Made by a program: the position numbers and the translations under genes. A model generated the notes under the pieces. The model did not search any database. It saw only the letters and a program-made list of their open reading frames with translations, and was not told the origin of the DNA. From NCBI RefSeq assembly GCF_000719975.1, contig NZ_JOIJ01000002.1:124001-188000 (forward strand): a stretch of 64,000 nt of DNA, given 5' to 3'. How positions within the stretch are numbered: the stretch's first letter is position 1; the number at the start of each line of letters is the position of its first letter. The stretch is from Prauserella rugosa. Lineage in GTDB: Bacteria; Actinomycetota; Actinomycetes; Mycobacteriales; Pseudonocardiaceae. Shown one piece after another: positions 32,737-42,216 of the stretch.

Positions 32737-34182
32737 CTACAACACGATCACGCCGAGCGGCACCGCGATGATCAACAAGACGATGCTGAACGCCCACATC
32801 GGCAGGAACGAGTAGCGAATGTGCTTGCCCAGATCCACGCCGGCGAGTCCGACACCGAGCCACACCGATGCGTTGAACGGGCTGATGTAGGTACCGATGA
32901 TGTTCCCGACGAGCACCGCGTAGACCACCGTGAGCGAACCGGCACCCAGCTGGGTCGCCGCGTCGTGCACCAGCGGAAGAAGCGCGAAGTAGTGCGCGTC
33001 GGTGCTGAGTACCAGCTCGAGCGGCATTCCCAGGACACCCACGATCAGGTGCAGGTACGGGACCACGGCTTCGGGCAGCAGGCCGATCATGTCGGAAGCC
33101 AGCGATCGCAGCATCCCCGATTCCTCCATGACGCCAAGAAAACAGCCGGCGGCGAGGATGATCCCGCCGGTGCCGAGCGCGCTGCCTCCGTGAGCCCGGA
33201 TCCGTTCCATCTGGTCGGACACCTTCGGGTAGTTCACGACGAGCGCCGCGCTGAGACCGAGCATGAAGACCAGTCCGGCGGGCAGTACGTCGGCCACCAG
33301 AACCCCGAGCACGGACAACACCAGCACGGCGTTGAACCACGGAAGGTGCGGGCGGCCGTCGACCGCGTTCTGCGGCGTGTCCTGATCGCCGCCGGCGTCC
33401 GCGGCACCCCGCACGACCGTGTCGACGCCGCCAGTACCGACGCCGCCGGTGTCGCCGGTCGCCGATGCGCCGCGTCGGGACGGCTGCGCACCACTGGTGT
33501 CGTCGGTACCGCCCGTTGCGCGTGCCGAGGTCGCAACCACCTCGGATTCCTGGACCACGGCCGCTCGCGCGATCCGCCGGTTCTCCCGCAGCCCGAGTAG
33601 TGCGGCCATGCCGAGCAACAGCACGATACCCACCACCTGCAACGGAATCAGGCCGTGCCACAGCTCGATGGGGTCGTGCCCAGTCACGGCGCCGGCCCGC
33701 CCGACCGGCCCGCCCCACGGCAGCATGTTGAGAATCGCCATGCTGGTGCTGAGCAGGAGCATCAGCAGATACGGACTCATGCCGAGACGTTTGTACAGCG
33801 GCAGCAGCGCCGGGATCGCGATCAGGTAGGACGTGGCGCCGGACCCGTCGAGGTGACACACCACTCCGATGATCACCGTGACCATCGCGACGCCGACCAC
33901 GTTGCCGCGGCTGACCCGCACCATGAGATTGATCAGCGGATTGAACAGGCGGACGTCGTTCATGATGCCGAAGAACAGGATCGCGAACACCAGCATCACG
34001 GCGACATTGAGCACCGACGACAGCCCGGATTCGAAGAACTCTCCGAGCTCCTCGGCGTTGAATCCCGCGAGGAACGCCCCGACGGTGGGAATGACCGTCA
34101 GACCGACGATCGGGGCGATGCGGCCGAGGATCAGCAGCGTCGCGATGGCTGCGATCACCCCGAAGCCGACAATACTGAGCAT
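32737..34182 (-). CDS. CitMHS family citrate-metal symporter
   Basis: The 481-residue carrier has about 12 helices with CitMHS features: APIVGLTVIPTVGA at the start, MLPWGGPVGRAGAV near residue 170, and GTYISPFNASVWLGVGLAG near the C-terminus. A 70-residue Gly/Thr/Asp-rich cytoplasmic loop lies in the middle. CitMHS proteins take up citrate complexed with Mg, Ca or other divalent ions. ATG at 34182 has AGGAG upstream. The gene is divergent from a CitA/DcuS-type two-component system, the usual way such transporters are induced. Confidence 0.85.
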   Translation of the reverse strand: MLSIVGFGVIAAIATLLILGRIAPIVGLTVIPTVGAFLAGFNAEELGEFFESGLSSVLNVAVMLVFAILFFGIMNDVRLFNPLINLMVRVSRGNVVGVAMVTVIIGVVCHLDGSGATSYLIAIPALLPLYKRLGMSPYLLMLLLSTSMAILNMLPWGGPVGRAGAVTGHDPIELWHGLIPLQVVGIVLLLGMAALLGLRENRRIARAAVVQESEVVATSARATGGTDDTSGAQPSRRGASATGDTGGVGTGGVDTVVRGAADAGGDQDTPQNAVDGRPHLPWFNAVLVLSVLGVLVADVLPAGLVFMLGLSAALVVNYPKVSDQMERIRAHGGSALGTGGIILAAGCFLGVMEESGMLRSLASDMIGLLPEAVVPYLHLIVGVLGMPLELVLSTDAHYFALLPLVHDAATQLGAGSLTVVYAVLVGNIIGTYISPFNASVWLGVGLAGVDLGKHIRYSFLPMWAFSIVLLIIAVPLGVIVL

Positions 34183-34379
34183 GGGCGCTTCTCCTGCCTC
34201 CGTTGGTCGAGTTCGCCCGCCGTCCCCCGGGCAGGTTGTTTCACCCGGATGTACGACGATTTGCGACATCATGAACCGGGCGTGGCTGCGCCCACGAGCG
34301 TTGTGTGCATTGGATCGGTAATGGTCGTATTGGTCTCACCCCCGGCATCGGCAGCGTCCGAGGCAGGGCGGGCCGGAGC

Positions 34380-36053
34380 ATGAGGCCGCGGCGTCGCAGG
34401 CCGGCCCGCCTGTCGTTGACCGGCTACCTGTTCGTGGCCATCACGCTCCTGCTGCTCGGGAGCCTGCTCGCCGCGGGTGCACTGTGGACGGTGACCCAGT
34501 ACCGCGAGGTGCGCGACAACTACGCGTACCGGGCGCTGACGCTGGCCCAGTCGGTCGCGGCACTGCCGAGCGTGCGGGACTATCTCGCCGACCCGCAGCA
34601 TCGCGGGGACATCGCCGGTCTCGCCGAGAACATCCGCCGTGCGGCCGACATCCGATACGTGGTCATCGTCGACGCCGACGGCATCCGCCACTCCCACCCC
34701 GACCCGTCCCAGATCGGCGGACGCCCCCACACCGATCCGGGCCCGGTGCTGGCCGGCGACACATGGACCGGAACCGAATGGGGTCCAGCCGGCACGACGT
34801 TGCGGGCCCGGGTGCCGGTGAACAGCGAGGCAGGCAGCGTCGTCGGCTACGTGTCGGTCGGCGTGCTGTCGTCCCGGGTCTCGCTCGCCGCGACGAGCAC
34901 ACTGCCCACGATCGCCGGCGCGCTCGCACTCGCGCTGGTCGTCGGTGCGGGCGGGGCCTGGCTCATCTCGCGCCGGATCCGCGCGAAGACCCACGGGCTC
35001 GAACCGCGGGAGATCACCGAACTCCTCGAAGGACGCGAAGCGCTCCTCTACGCCATATCGGAGGGCGTACTCGCCGTCGACGCCGACGGCTCCGTACTGC
35101 TGGCGAACGATTCGGCCCGCACGATGCTCGGCCTGCCCGACGACTGTGTGGGACGCACGCCGGCCGAACTCGGACTGCATCCCCGGCTGCGCTCGCTGGT
35201 CGAGGCCACCGCACCAGCTCCCACCGACAACACCGCCGGCGAGACCTCCGAAGAGACCAACGACGAGACCGACGGCGGCTCGGGCGAACTGTTCGTTCCC
35301 GTGGGCGAACGACTGCTGGTGTGCGATCGCCGGCGGGTCCGCATCGGCAACGGACGCGTCGGCACCCTCGTGACCCTCCGCGACCACACCGAGCTGGTGC
35401 GCCTCGGTGGGGAACTGGACGGCGTGCGCACGATGGTCGGCGGGCTACGAGCGCAGACCCACGAGTTCGCCAACCGGATCCACACCGTGAGCGGCATGCT
35501 CGACCTCGGCGCGGTGGCGGAGGCGCGGCAATACCTGTCGGAGCTGTCGGCCACCACGACCGAGGCGGCGAGCCGGGTGTCGGAACACATCGGGGACGCG
35601 GCGGTGGCCGCACTCGTGCTGGCCAAGTCGGCGCAAGCAGCCGAGCAGGGCGTGGACTTCGAACTCTCCCCGCTCAGCGACGTGCCCGGTGACCTGCCCA
35701 CCCGGATGCGCGACGACGTCCTGCTGGCCGTGGGCAATCTCGTCGACAACGCGCTGGAGGCCGTCGGCGCGCGGGGGTGGGTGGAGCTGCTCGTGCGCAG
35801 ACACGACGACGAGCACCGGTTGCTGGAGATCCGCGTCACCGATTCCGGCCCCGGCCTCGACCCGGACGTGGCCGACTCGGTGTTCACCGCGGGCGTGAGC
35901 ACCAAGGACACCAGCACGAAGAACGGCCCGCGCGGCCTCGGCCTCGCACTCGTGCGCCAGGCGTGCCGCCGGTGGGGCGGATGGGTCGAGGTCGACGTCA
36001 CCGAGGAGACCGTGTTCAGCGCGTTCCTGCCCGTGCGAGAGGATGCCCGCTAG
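34380..36053 (+). CDS. CitA/DcuS-type sensor histidine kinase
   Basis: The 557-residue kinase has a TM helix (LFVAITLLLLGSLLAAGAL), an extracytoplasmic PAS-like citrate/dicarboxylate sensor region (about 45-175), a second TM helix, a cytoplasmic PAS domain (about 215-330) broken by a Glu/Thr/Asp-rich insert, and a Spo0B-type phosphoacceptor helix with QTHEFANRIHTVSG. The ATPase domain shows NLVDNALEA and DSGPGLDPD. It probably senses citrate and induces the divergent transporter gene. An in-frame upstream ATG at 34305 is less likely because it lacks a ribosome binding site. Confidence 0.88.
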   Translation: MRPRRRRPARLSLTGYLFVAITLLLLGSLLAAGALWTVTQYREVRDNYAYRALTLAQSVAALPSVRDYLADPQHRGDIAGLAENIRRAADIRYVVIVDADGIRHSHPDPSQIGGRPHTDPGPVLAGDTWTGTEWGPAGTTLRARVPVNSEAGSVVGYVSVGVLSSRVSLAATSTLPTIAGALALALVVGAGGAWLISRRIRAKTHGLEPREITELLEGREALLYAISEGVLAVDADGSVLLANDSARTMLGLPDDCVGRTPAELGLHPRLRSLVEATAPAPTDNTAGETSEETNDETDGGSGELFVPVGERLLVCDRRRVRIGNGRVGTLVTLRDHTELVRLGGELDGVRTMVGGLRAQTHEFANRIHTVSGMLDLGAVAEARQYLSELSATTTEAASRVSEHIGDAAVAALVLAKSAQAAEQGVDFELSPLSDVPGDLPTRMRDDVLLAVGNLVDNALEAVGARGWVELLVRRHDDEHRLLEIRVTDSGPGLDPDVADSVFTAGVSTKDTSTKNGPRGLGLALVRQACRRWGGWVEVDVTEETVFSAFLPVREDAR

Positions 36054-36157
36054 CGCTCGGCCGGGGTGATCGGCCACCTGGCGGGCCGAGACGGACGCGG
36101 ATCCGCAACGCAGAACCGCCCGAACGCCACACTGCCGAGAAGGAAAGGTGCCATCGC

Positions 36158-36844
36158 GTGCTGTCGGTGCTCATCGTCGACGACGACGCACGCGTCGCCC
36201 GCAACCACGCCGACTGCGTCGCCGCGATGCCCGGCTTCACCGTGGCGGGCATCGCGCACACGGGTGGATCGGCGCTCGAGGCGGTCGCCGCACACCGGCC
36301 GGACCTCGTCCTGCTCGACCTGTACCTGCCCGACATGTCGGGCCTCGACGTGCTGCATCGCCTGCGCACGCTCACCGGCGCCGACGACACACCTCCCGTC
36401 GACGTCCTCGTGATCAGCGCGCTGCGGGATCTCGACAGCGTGCGCGCGGCCATGCACGGCGGAGCGCTGTACTACCTGATCAAACCGTTCGAACTCAGCG
36501 CGCTGCGCGAACAGCTCGAGCGGTTCGCCACTGCCCGCAGCAAGCTCAGCGGACTGGACCAGGTGACCCAACACGACGTCGACAGCGTCTTCGGCGTGCG
36601 CAGACCGGCCCAGCGGCGTGAGCTGCCCAAGGGCCTGACCGCTGAGACCGCCCGCCTGGTCGCCGAGACGCTCCGTGCGGCCGGAACGGATCTGTCCGCC
36701 GTCGAGGTCGCCGAACGCGCCGGGATCGCCCGGGTCACGGCGCGCCGCTACCTCGAGTACCTGTGCGCCGACGGACGTGCCGAACTGCGCATGCGGTACG
36801 GATCGGCGGGCCGGCCCGAACACCGCTACCGCTGGCAGGGGTAG
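36158..36844 (+). CDS. CitB/DcuR-type response regulator
   Basis: The 228-residue regulator has a receiver domain with the acidic pair IVDDD, phosphoacceptor Asp in LVLLDLYLPDMSG and the conserved Lys in LIKPF, followed by a C-terminal helix-turn-helix (VAERAGIARVTARRYLEYL) of the CitB/DcuR class. GTG at 36158 is preceded by AAGGAAAGG. It is the cognate partner of the kinase immediately upstream. Confidence 0.9.
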   Translation: MLSVLIVDDDARVARNHADCVAAMPGFTVAGIAHTGGSALEAVAAHRPDLVLLDLYLPDMSGLDVLHRLRTLTGADDTPPVDVLVISALRDLDSVRAAMHGGALYYLIKPFELSALREQLERFATARSKLSGLDQVTQHDVDSVFGVRRPAQRRELPKGLTAETARLVAETLRAAGTDLSAVEVAERAGIARVTARRYLEYLCADGRAELRMRYGSAGRPEHRYRWQG

Positions 36845-36873
36845 GTCATGTCCAGGAGGGTTGTGCAGGCGGG

Positions 36874-37512
36874 TCACCGTCCGCGGTAGCGCAACGGCGC
36901 CTCGGGCCTGCGGTCGTCGAGGACACGCGCCGTCAGCCATGCCAGCCCGTCGGCGGTCCGGCCCGGCGTGGCCGAGGGCTGCACGACGTGACTAAGCACC
37001 GTGCGCACGAGCGTGTCGATCAGGACGTCGGTCTGCTCGTCGGCCAGCCCGCTGCGGTACGCGCGCACGCGGGAGGCCACGAACGTCGCCGCTTCCGCCA
37101 CCAGCGTGTCCGCCCGCGTGGTCAGAAGCGGCAGGAGTTCGGTGTCCGAGCCGTGGGTGGCCGAGGCGACCGCGCGCAGCAACACGTTGTCGCCCGCCAG
37201 CTCCAACACGCCGCGGGCCGCGTCGTGGATCGCCTCGGGCAGGTCGTCCGGATGCCGGTCGAACGCACCGCGCACGACGGCGAGGAACCGGTCCAGCTCG
37301 TGGGCGACCATGGCTTCGGCCAACGAGGGTTTCGACCCGACCTCGTTGTACACCGTCTGCCTGCTCACTCCGACGACGTCGGCCAGCCGCGCCATCGTCA
37401 CCGCCGACCAGCCCTCACGCGCGGTGATGTCGATCGCCGCCGCGATGATCGGACCCCGATACTGACCGCCGGCCACGCGCGCGGCCGGACGCGCCTCCTC
37501 CATGATCGTCAT
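36874..37512 (-). CDS. TetR family regulator downstream of alkane hydroxylase
   Basis: The 212-residue protein has a TetR DNA-binding domain (MARLADVVGVSRQTVYNEVGSKPSL) and a helical ligand domain. It is transcribed in the same direction as the alkane hydroxylase gene that ends 40 bases upstream, the order seen for alkW-alkX pairs in Dietzia and Rhodococcus, where the TetR protein represses the operon and responds to fatty acids. Start ATG 37512 gives MTIMEEARP; ATG 37503 is possible. Confidence 0.82.
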   Translation of the reverse strand: MTIMEEARPAARVAGGQYRGPIIAAAIDITAREGWSAVTMARLADVVGVSRQTVYNEVGSKPSLAEAMVAHELDRFLAVVRGAFDRHPDDLPEAIHDAARGVLELAGDNVLLRAVASATHGSDTELLPLLTTRADTLVAEAATFVASRVRAYRSGLADEQTDVLIDTLVRTVLSHVVQPSATPGRTADGLAWLTARVLDDRRPEAPLRYRGR

Positions 37513-37552
37513 TCTAGGCCGCCGCCCGCCCCCGAGCCCGCCTCGCCGCTGC

Positions 37553-39025
37553 TCACACCCGCACCCGCCCGGGGGCCACGAAGTCGACCTTCTCGCGCAC
37601 CCCGCAGTCGGGGCAGCACCACGAGTCCGGGATCGCCGACCACGGCGTCCCCGCGGGGAATCCCTCCCGTGGATCGCCGGTCGCCTCGTCGTAGACGTAG
37701 CCGCAACCGGGGCACATCCCGCCGTCGGTGGCATCGCCACGGGTGTCCTCCCCGACCACCGCGCCGACGCCGGCCGCACCCTTTTCGGCACCGGAGTCGG
37801 CGCCGGAGCCGGAGTCGGGCCGGCCGTAGCGCGCGAGGATCTTCTCCCGCTTGCCCGGCTGGATGTTGGCCCGCGTGATGTCGCCGTCGAAGTGGGCGAG
37901 CACCCGTGGGTCCATCACGCGCCGCCACAGCGGCGGGATCAGGGCGAGCACGATCATCCCGGCGTAGCCGGTCGGCAGCACCGGCGATTCGGGGAAGTCC
38001 CGCAACGTCTGGTAGCGGCGCACCGGGTTCGCGTGGTGATCGCTGTGCCGCTGCAGGTGGTACAGCAGCACGTTCGTGGCGATGTTGTTGGAGTTCCAGC
38101 TGTGGCTCGGGTCGACGCGTTCGTAACGCCGCCGCTCGGGGCTGCCCCGCTTCTGCCGCAGCATGCCGTAGTGCTCCATGTAGTTGACGATCTCGAGCAG
38201 GGAAAACCCGACCACCGCCTGAATGAGCAGATACGGCAACACCCCGATGCCCAGCCACGCGATCATCACCGACCACAGCACGGCCGACATCAACCACGCG
38301 TTCAGCACGTCGTTGCCGATGCGGAACGGATGCCGGTCGCGCCGCGCGTACCGCTTGCGCTCCAGGCGCCACGCCGAACGCAACGATCCGACGACCGTGC
38401 GCGGCCAGAACCGGTAGAAGCTCTCCCCCACGCGACTGCTCGCGGGGTCCTCCGGCGTCGCCACGCGGACGTGGTGGCCCCGGTTGTGCTCGATGTAGAA
38501 GTGCCCGTAGAAGCTTTGGGCCAGAGCGATCTTCGACAGCCACCGCTCGTGGCTCTCCTTCTTGTGGCCGAGTTCGTGGGCGGTGTTGATGCCGATACCG
38601 CCGACGCAGCCGACCGTGATCGCCAGGCCGACCTTGTCCACCGTCGACAGATCGCCGCGCATGATCAGCCACAGGGCGACGACGAACCCCGCGTACTGGA
38701 TCGGCAGGTACGCGTACGTCACCCAGCGGTAGTAGCGGTCGTTCTCCAGCTGTTCGAGAACGTCGTCCGGCGGATTGCTGCGGTCCAGGCCCGCCACCAG
38801 GTCCAACAGCGGCACCACGACGAGGATCACGATCGGGCCGATCCACAACCACACGCCCCACCCGGTGGCCTCACGCAGGCCGATCGCCAGGAACACCAGC
38901 GAGGGCACCACGAGGCCGATCAACCACAGGTACCGCTTCCGGTCCGTCCACTCCTCGGTCCCGCCCGTGGCCGCCGGGCGGGAAGCCATGGGGCGGGAAG
39001 CCGCCGCGGGTGCGTCGTCGCTCAT
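37553..39025 (-). CDS. alkB: Alkane 1-monooxygenase fused to rubredoxin
   Basis: The 490-residue protein has the integral-membrane diiron AlkB domain (residues about 30-400) with the histidine boxes HELGHKK, EHNRGHH, NYMEHYG and LQRHSDHH. A variable linker leads to a rubredoxin domain (about 435-485) with CPGCGYVYDEATGDPREGFPAG...WCCPDCG. Such fusions occur in actinobacteria and hydroxylate medium- and long-chain n-alkanes while supplying their own electron carrier. ATG at 39025 follows GAGGAGG. A rubredoxin reductase is not nearby. Confidence 0.93.
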   Translation of the reverse strand: MSDDAPAAASRPMASRPAATGGTEEWTDRKRYLWLIGLVVPSLVFLAIGLREATGWGVWLWIGPIVILVVVPLLDLVAGLDRSNPPDDVLEQLENDRYYRWVTYAYLPIQYAGFVVALWLIMRGDLSTVDKVGLAITVGCVGGIGINTAHELGHKKESHERWLSKIALAQSFYGHFYIEHNRGHHVRVATPEDPASSRVGESFYRFWPRTVVGSLRSAWRLERKRYARRDRHPFRIGNDVLNAWLMSAVLWSVMIAWLGIGVLPYLLIQAVVGFSLLEIVNYMEHYGMLRQKRGSPERRRYERVDPSHSWNSNNIATNVLLYHLQRHSDHHANPVRRYQTLRDFPESPVLPTGYAGMIVLALIPPLWRRVMDPRVLAHFDGDITRANIQPGKREKILARYGRPDSGSGADSGAEKGAAGVGAVVGEDTRGDATDGGMCPGCGYVYDEATGDPREGFPAGTPWSAIPDSWCCPDCGVREKVDFVAPGRVRV

Positions 39026-39092
39026 CTCCGACCTCCTCGTCGAGGTGCCCTCACAACCGACCGAGAACCAGGTTGTACATCGAGACGTCGAA

Positions 39093-39136
39093 TGTAAACC
39101 CGACTGGACACGGTTAGCCATTTTGTAAACCGATTG
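39093..39136. promoter_or_regulatory. Direct repeats upstream of the alkane hydroxylase gene
   Basis: TGTAAACC occurs at 39093-39100 and 39124-39131, each followed by a CGA-TTGG-like extension, giving two copies 31 bases apart some 70-110 bases upstream of alkB. They are candidate binding sites for the TetR regulator or an activator; no inverted symmetry is evident. Confidence 0.4.
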
Positions 39137-39262
39137 GCGGAGCGAGCTCGCACCGCAGACGTGTGGTCGGGCGCGGGTGTCGAAGATCTGGACAGTCGGG
39201 CCGTGTGATCCGGATTACGTTCGAGCGATCACCGTGAGCACCGTGAGCTCGAGGAGAACCCC

Positions 39263-40441
39263 ATGGACCGACTGCGTTTCGGCACGTTCCTGGCCCCGTT
39301 CCACCCGGCGGGCGAGAACCCGACCCTGGCCCTGCAGCGCGATCTCGACCTCGTCGCCCACCTCGACGCCTGCGGGTACGACGAGGCCTGGATCGGCGAA
39401 CACCACTCGGCTGGCACCGAGCTCATCGCCTCCCCGGAGATCTTCATGGCCGCGGCCGCCGAGCGGACCAGGAACATCAAGTTGGGCACGGGCGTGACCT
39501 CGATCAGCTACCACAATCCGCTGTGGGTGGCCGAGCGCATGGTGTTGCTCGACCACCTCACCCGCGGCCGCACGATGCTCGGCTGCGGGCCCGGCTCGCT
39601 GCCGAGCGACTCGATGATGCTCGGCCTGACCCCCACGGACACCCGCGAACTGATGGAGGTCGACCTCGACATCATCATGCGCCTCCTGCGCGGCGAGAGC
39701 GTCACCGAGCAAACCCGCACGCACAACCTCGTCGACGCGCGCCTGCACCTGCGGCCCTACACCCAGCCGTGTTTCGACATCGCCGTCGCCGCGGTCGCGT
39801 CCCCGACCGGCCCGCGCCTGGCCGGCAGGTACGGCACCGGCCTGCTGTCCATCGGCGCGACCATGACCCAGGACGGCTTCGACGCACTCGCCCACCACTG
39901 GGGCGTCGTCGAGGAACGCGCCGCCCACTACGGGCAGTCCGTGTCGCGGCGCGACTGGCGGCTCGTCGGCCTCATGCACGTGGCCGAGACCCGCGAGCAG
40001 GCCTACCGGGACGTGGAGTACGGCATCGAGGCCTGGTTCGACTACTTCCAGCACACCGCCGCGTTCCCGCAGATGGCCGTCGAGGGCAACCGGCTCCGCG
40101 AGATGATCGACTTCATCAACGAGGCGGGTATCGGCGCCATCGGCACGGTCGAGGACGCCCGCGCCCAGGTACAGAAGCTGTGGGACCAGTCGGGCGGATT
40201 CGGGTGCATGCTCCTGCTGGCGCACGAGTGGGCCAACCCGCAGGCGACCAAACGTTCCTACGAACTCATCGCCCAGCACGTGATGCCGCACTTCCAGGGC
40301 GGAACGGTCTCGCACGCACAGCAGACACTCGAGGCGCGGCAACGGGCACGGAGCACCCGCGAGGACTACGCCGCCGCGCAGCTCAAGGCCGTCGAAACGA
40401 TGACCGAACGCTACGAGAAGGAGAAGGCGGAGCAGTCCTGA
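39263..40441 (+). CDS. LLM class flavin-dependent monooxygenase
   Basis: The 392-residue protein belongs to the bacterial luciferase-like family: MDRLRFGTFLAPFHPAGENPTLALQRDLDLV at its start region and a TIM-barrel pattern with WIGEHHSAG and LGTGVTSISYHNPLWVAERMVLLD. Family members use reduced FMN and oxygen on aldehydes, alkanes, monoterpenes or sulfonates. Proximity to the alkane hydroxylase (divergent) and a fatty-acid-like CoA ligase operon (convergent) hints at an alkane-derived or terpenoid substrate, but this is only context. AGGAG precedes the ATG. Confidence 0.85.
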   Translation: MDRLRFGTFLAPFHPAGENPTLALQRDLDLVAHLDACGYDEAWIGEHHSAGTELIASPEIFMAAAAERTRNIKLGTGVTSISYHNPLWVAERMVLLDHLTRGRTMLGCGPGSLPSDSMMLGLTPTDTRELMEVDLDIIMRLLRGESVTEQTRTHNLVDARLHLRPYTQPCFDIAVAAVASPTGPRLAGRYGTGLLSIGATMTQDGFDALAHHWGVVEERAAHYGQSVSRRDWRLVGLMHVAETREQAYRDVEYGIEAWFDYFQHTAAFPQMAVEGNRLREMIDFINEAGIGAIGTVEDARAQVQKLWDQSGGFGCMLLLAHEWANPQATKRSYELIAQHVMPHFQGGTVSHAQQTLEARQRARSTREDYAAAQLKAVETMTERYEKEKAEQS

Positions 40442-40491
40442 CACACCGGACTCCGGACGCGGACCGGTGCGGGTCTGCACCGCGCCGGTTC

Positions 40492-42216
40492 TCAGGCGAG
40501 CAGACGCCGGGCCCGCTCGCGCAGTTCCGTCGTGCGGATCTTCGATCCGTTGGTGCCGACGGTCATCGGCATCTCGTCGATCACCTGAACCAGGTGCGGC
40601 ACCTTGAACCGCGCGAGCGTCCGCGCGCACCACTCCCGCAGCTCCTCCGGATCGAGCGCCTCGCCCGCATCGGGATCGGGTTCGACGAACGCGACGGTGC
40701 GCGTCTGCCCTGCCACCGGTACGCCCACCACCTTCGCCCTGACCACGCCCGCGTGCTCGGCGATACGCAGCTCGATCTCGGCCGGTTCGACGAGAAAACC
40801 CTTGAGCCGTAGCGAATCCCCCATCCGGCACAGGTAGTCGAAGCTGCCGTCGTCGCGTACGAGTCCGAGATCCCCGGAGCGGAACCAGCCGTCGGCGGTG
40901 AACGAACGCGACCGGATCGACCCGTCGTGGTCCCCGAGGTAGGCGTCCACGACGGGATAACCGCGGAACTGCAACTCTCCCGGTTCCCCCTCGGCAGGAG
41001 ACTCGCCGGTCACGGGATCGACGGCGCGCACACCGATCGCCGGGGACACCGGGCGTCCGCCGCCCCGCCAGCGCTCGGGTGCCGCGTCGTGCACTCGCCA
41101 GAACGCCACGAGCGAGAACACCTCGCTCGAACCGTAGACGCCCATCGCGGGTGTGCCCGTGTCGTCCTCGGCCCACGCGGACGCCTCGAGCGAGTCGCCG
41201 TAGAAGTCGGCCATGAGCATCCGCCGCCACGCGGGTACCGCCACCGGCTCGTCCCGCCAGCTGGCCATGAGCCGTCCCACGACGTCGTCGGCACAGGCCA
41301 GGTGGGTCACGCCGAACTCGGCCATGTGCCGCAGCACCAGCGCGGGATCGAAGCGGGGTTCGAGCAGTGCCGCACCACCGGCGCCGATCGCCGTGATCGC
41401 GGGCACGTAACCGAAGACGCCGGACAACGGCAGCACGATCAGGCTCACGGACATCGCGTCCCAGTCGCCTGCGGCGGCGACGTTGCGAGCGTGGGCGGCC
41501 ACCGCGCTCCCGCGATGCGCAGCCAGCTTCGGCCTCCCCGTCGATCCCGACGTGGTGAACGCGACGGCGAGCTCGTCGGGGACACCGCGCAGCACCTCGG
41601 GATCCAGCGGCGCCGTGACGTCCCATCCGCTCGGCACCCACGCGCCGGCTCCGACGTCGTACCGCGGGAGAACCCCGTCGTCCGAAACGTCGGGAGCGTC
41701 CACACCGGACCCCTCGTCGCCCGGCGTCCGGTCGTCCCGCGGCCCACAGCCGGCCGGGCCCGCCACCACGGCCACCGACGGTGGTGCGGTGTCGGCGCGG
41801 TCCACAGCGGACGCGAGCGTGCCCGCCAGGTCGAGGTCCAGGAAGCCGTGGGCGACCGCGACGACCGCGGGGCGGGCACGGTCGAGCACGTGGGCCACGT
41901 CGTCGACGCCGTAGCGGGTGTTGACGCCGATGACGTGCGCGCCGAGCGAGGCCGCGGCGAACTGCCAGACCAGTGACTCCGACCAGTTCGGCAGCCACAC
42001 CCCGACGCAGTCGCCCGTGCCCACCCCGCGGGCCCGCAGGTCCTCGCGCAGGGCGACCGTCCTGCGCCACAGTTCGCCGCGCGACACCCGGCGCGGCCGC
42101 TCGCCGCCGTCGATGATCGCCGTTGCCTCGGCGTCCGCCGCCACCGTGCCGGCGAGCAGGTCGGTCAGCGTCTCGTTCGGACGGGAGACGTCGCTCCTCC
42201 CTTGTGGACCGTTCAC
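40492..42216 (-). CDS. Acyl-CoA ligase (AMP-forming)
   Basis: The 574-residue adenylate-forming enzyme has the core P-loop-like motif TTSGSTGRPKL, GVYGSSEVFSL, SGDLGLVRDDGSFDYLCRMGDSLRLKG and a C-terminal Lys in TNGSKIR. It should activate a carboxylic acid as its CoA thioester. GTG at 42216 follows GGAGGG and overlaps the hydrolase stop by four bases. With the hydrolase and MaoC-like genes upstream it forms a three-gene catabolic operon. The acid is not identifiable. Confidence 0.85.
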   Translation of the reverse strand: MNGPQGRSDVSRPNETLTDLLAGTVAADAEATAIIDGGERPRRVSRGELWRRTVALREDLRARGVGTGDCVGVWLPNWSESLVWQFAAASLGAHVIGVNTRYGVDDVAHVLDRARPAVVAVAHGFLDLDLAGTLASAVDRADTAPPSVAVVAGPAGCGPRDDRTPGDEGSGVDAPDVSDDGVLPRYDVGAGAWVPSGWDVTAPLDPEVLRGVPDELAVAFTTSGSTGRPKLAAHRGSAVAAHARNVAAAGDWDAMSVSLIVLPLSGVFGYVPAITAIGAGGAALLEPRFDPALVLRHMAEFGVTHLACADDVVGRLMASWRDEPVAVPAWRRMLMADFYGDSLEASAWAEDDTGTPAMGVYGSSEVFSLVAFWRVHDAAPERWRGGGRPVSPAIGVRAVDPVTGESPAEGEPGELQFRGYPVVDAYLGDHDGSIRSRSFTADGWFRSGDLGLVRDDGSFDYLCRMGDSLRLKGFLVEPAEIELRIAEHAGVVRAKVVGVPVAGQTRTVAFVEPDPDAGEALDPEELREWCARTLARFKVPHLVQVIDEMPMTVGTNGSKIRTTELRERARRLLA

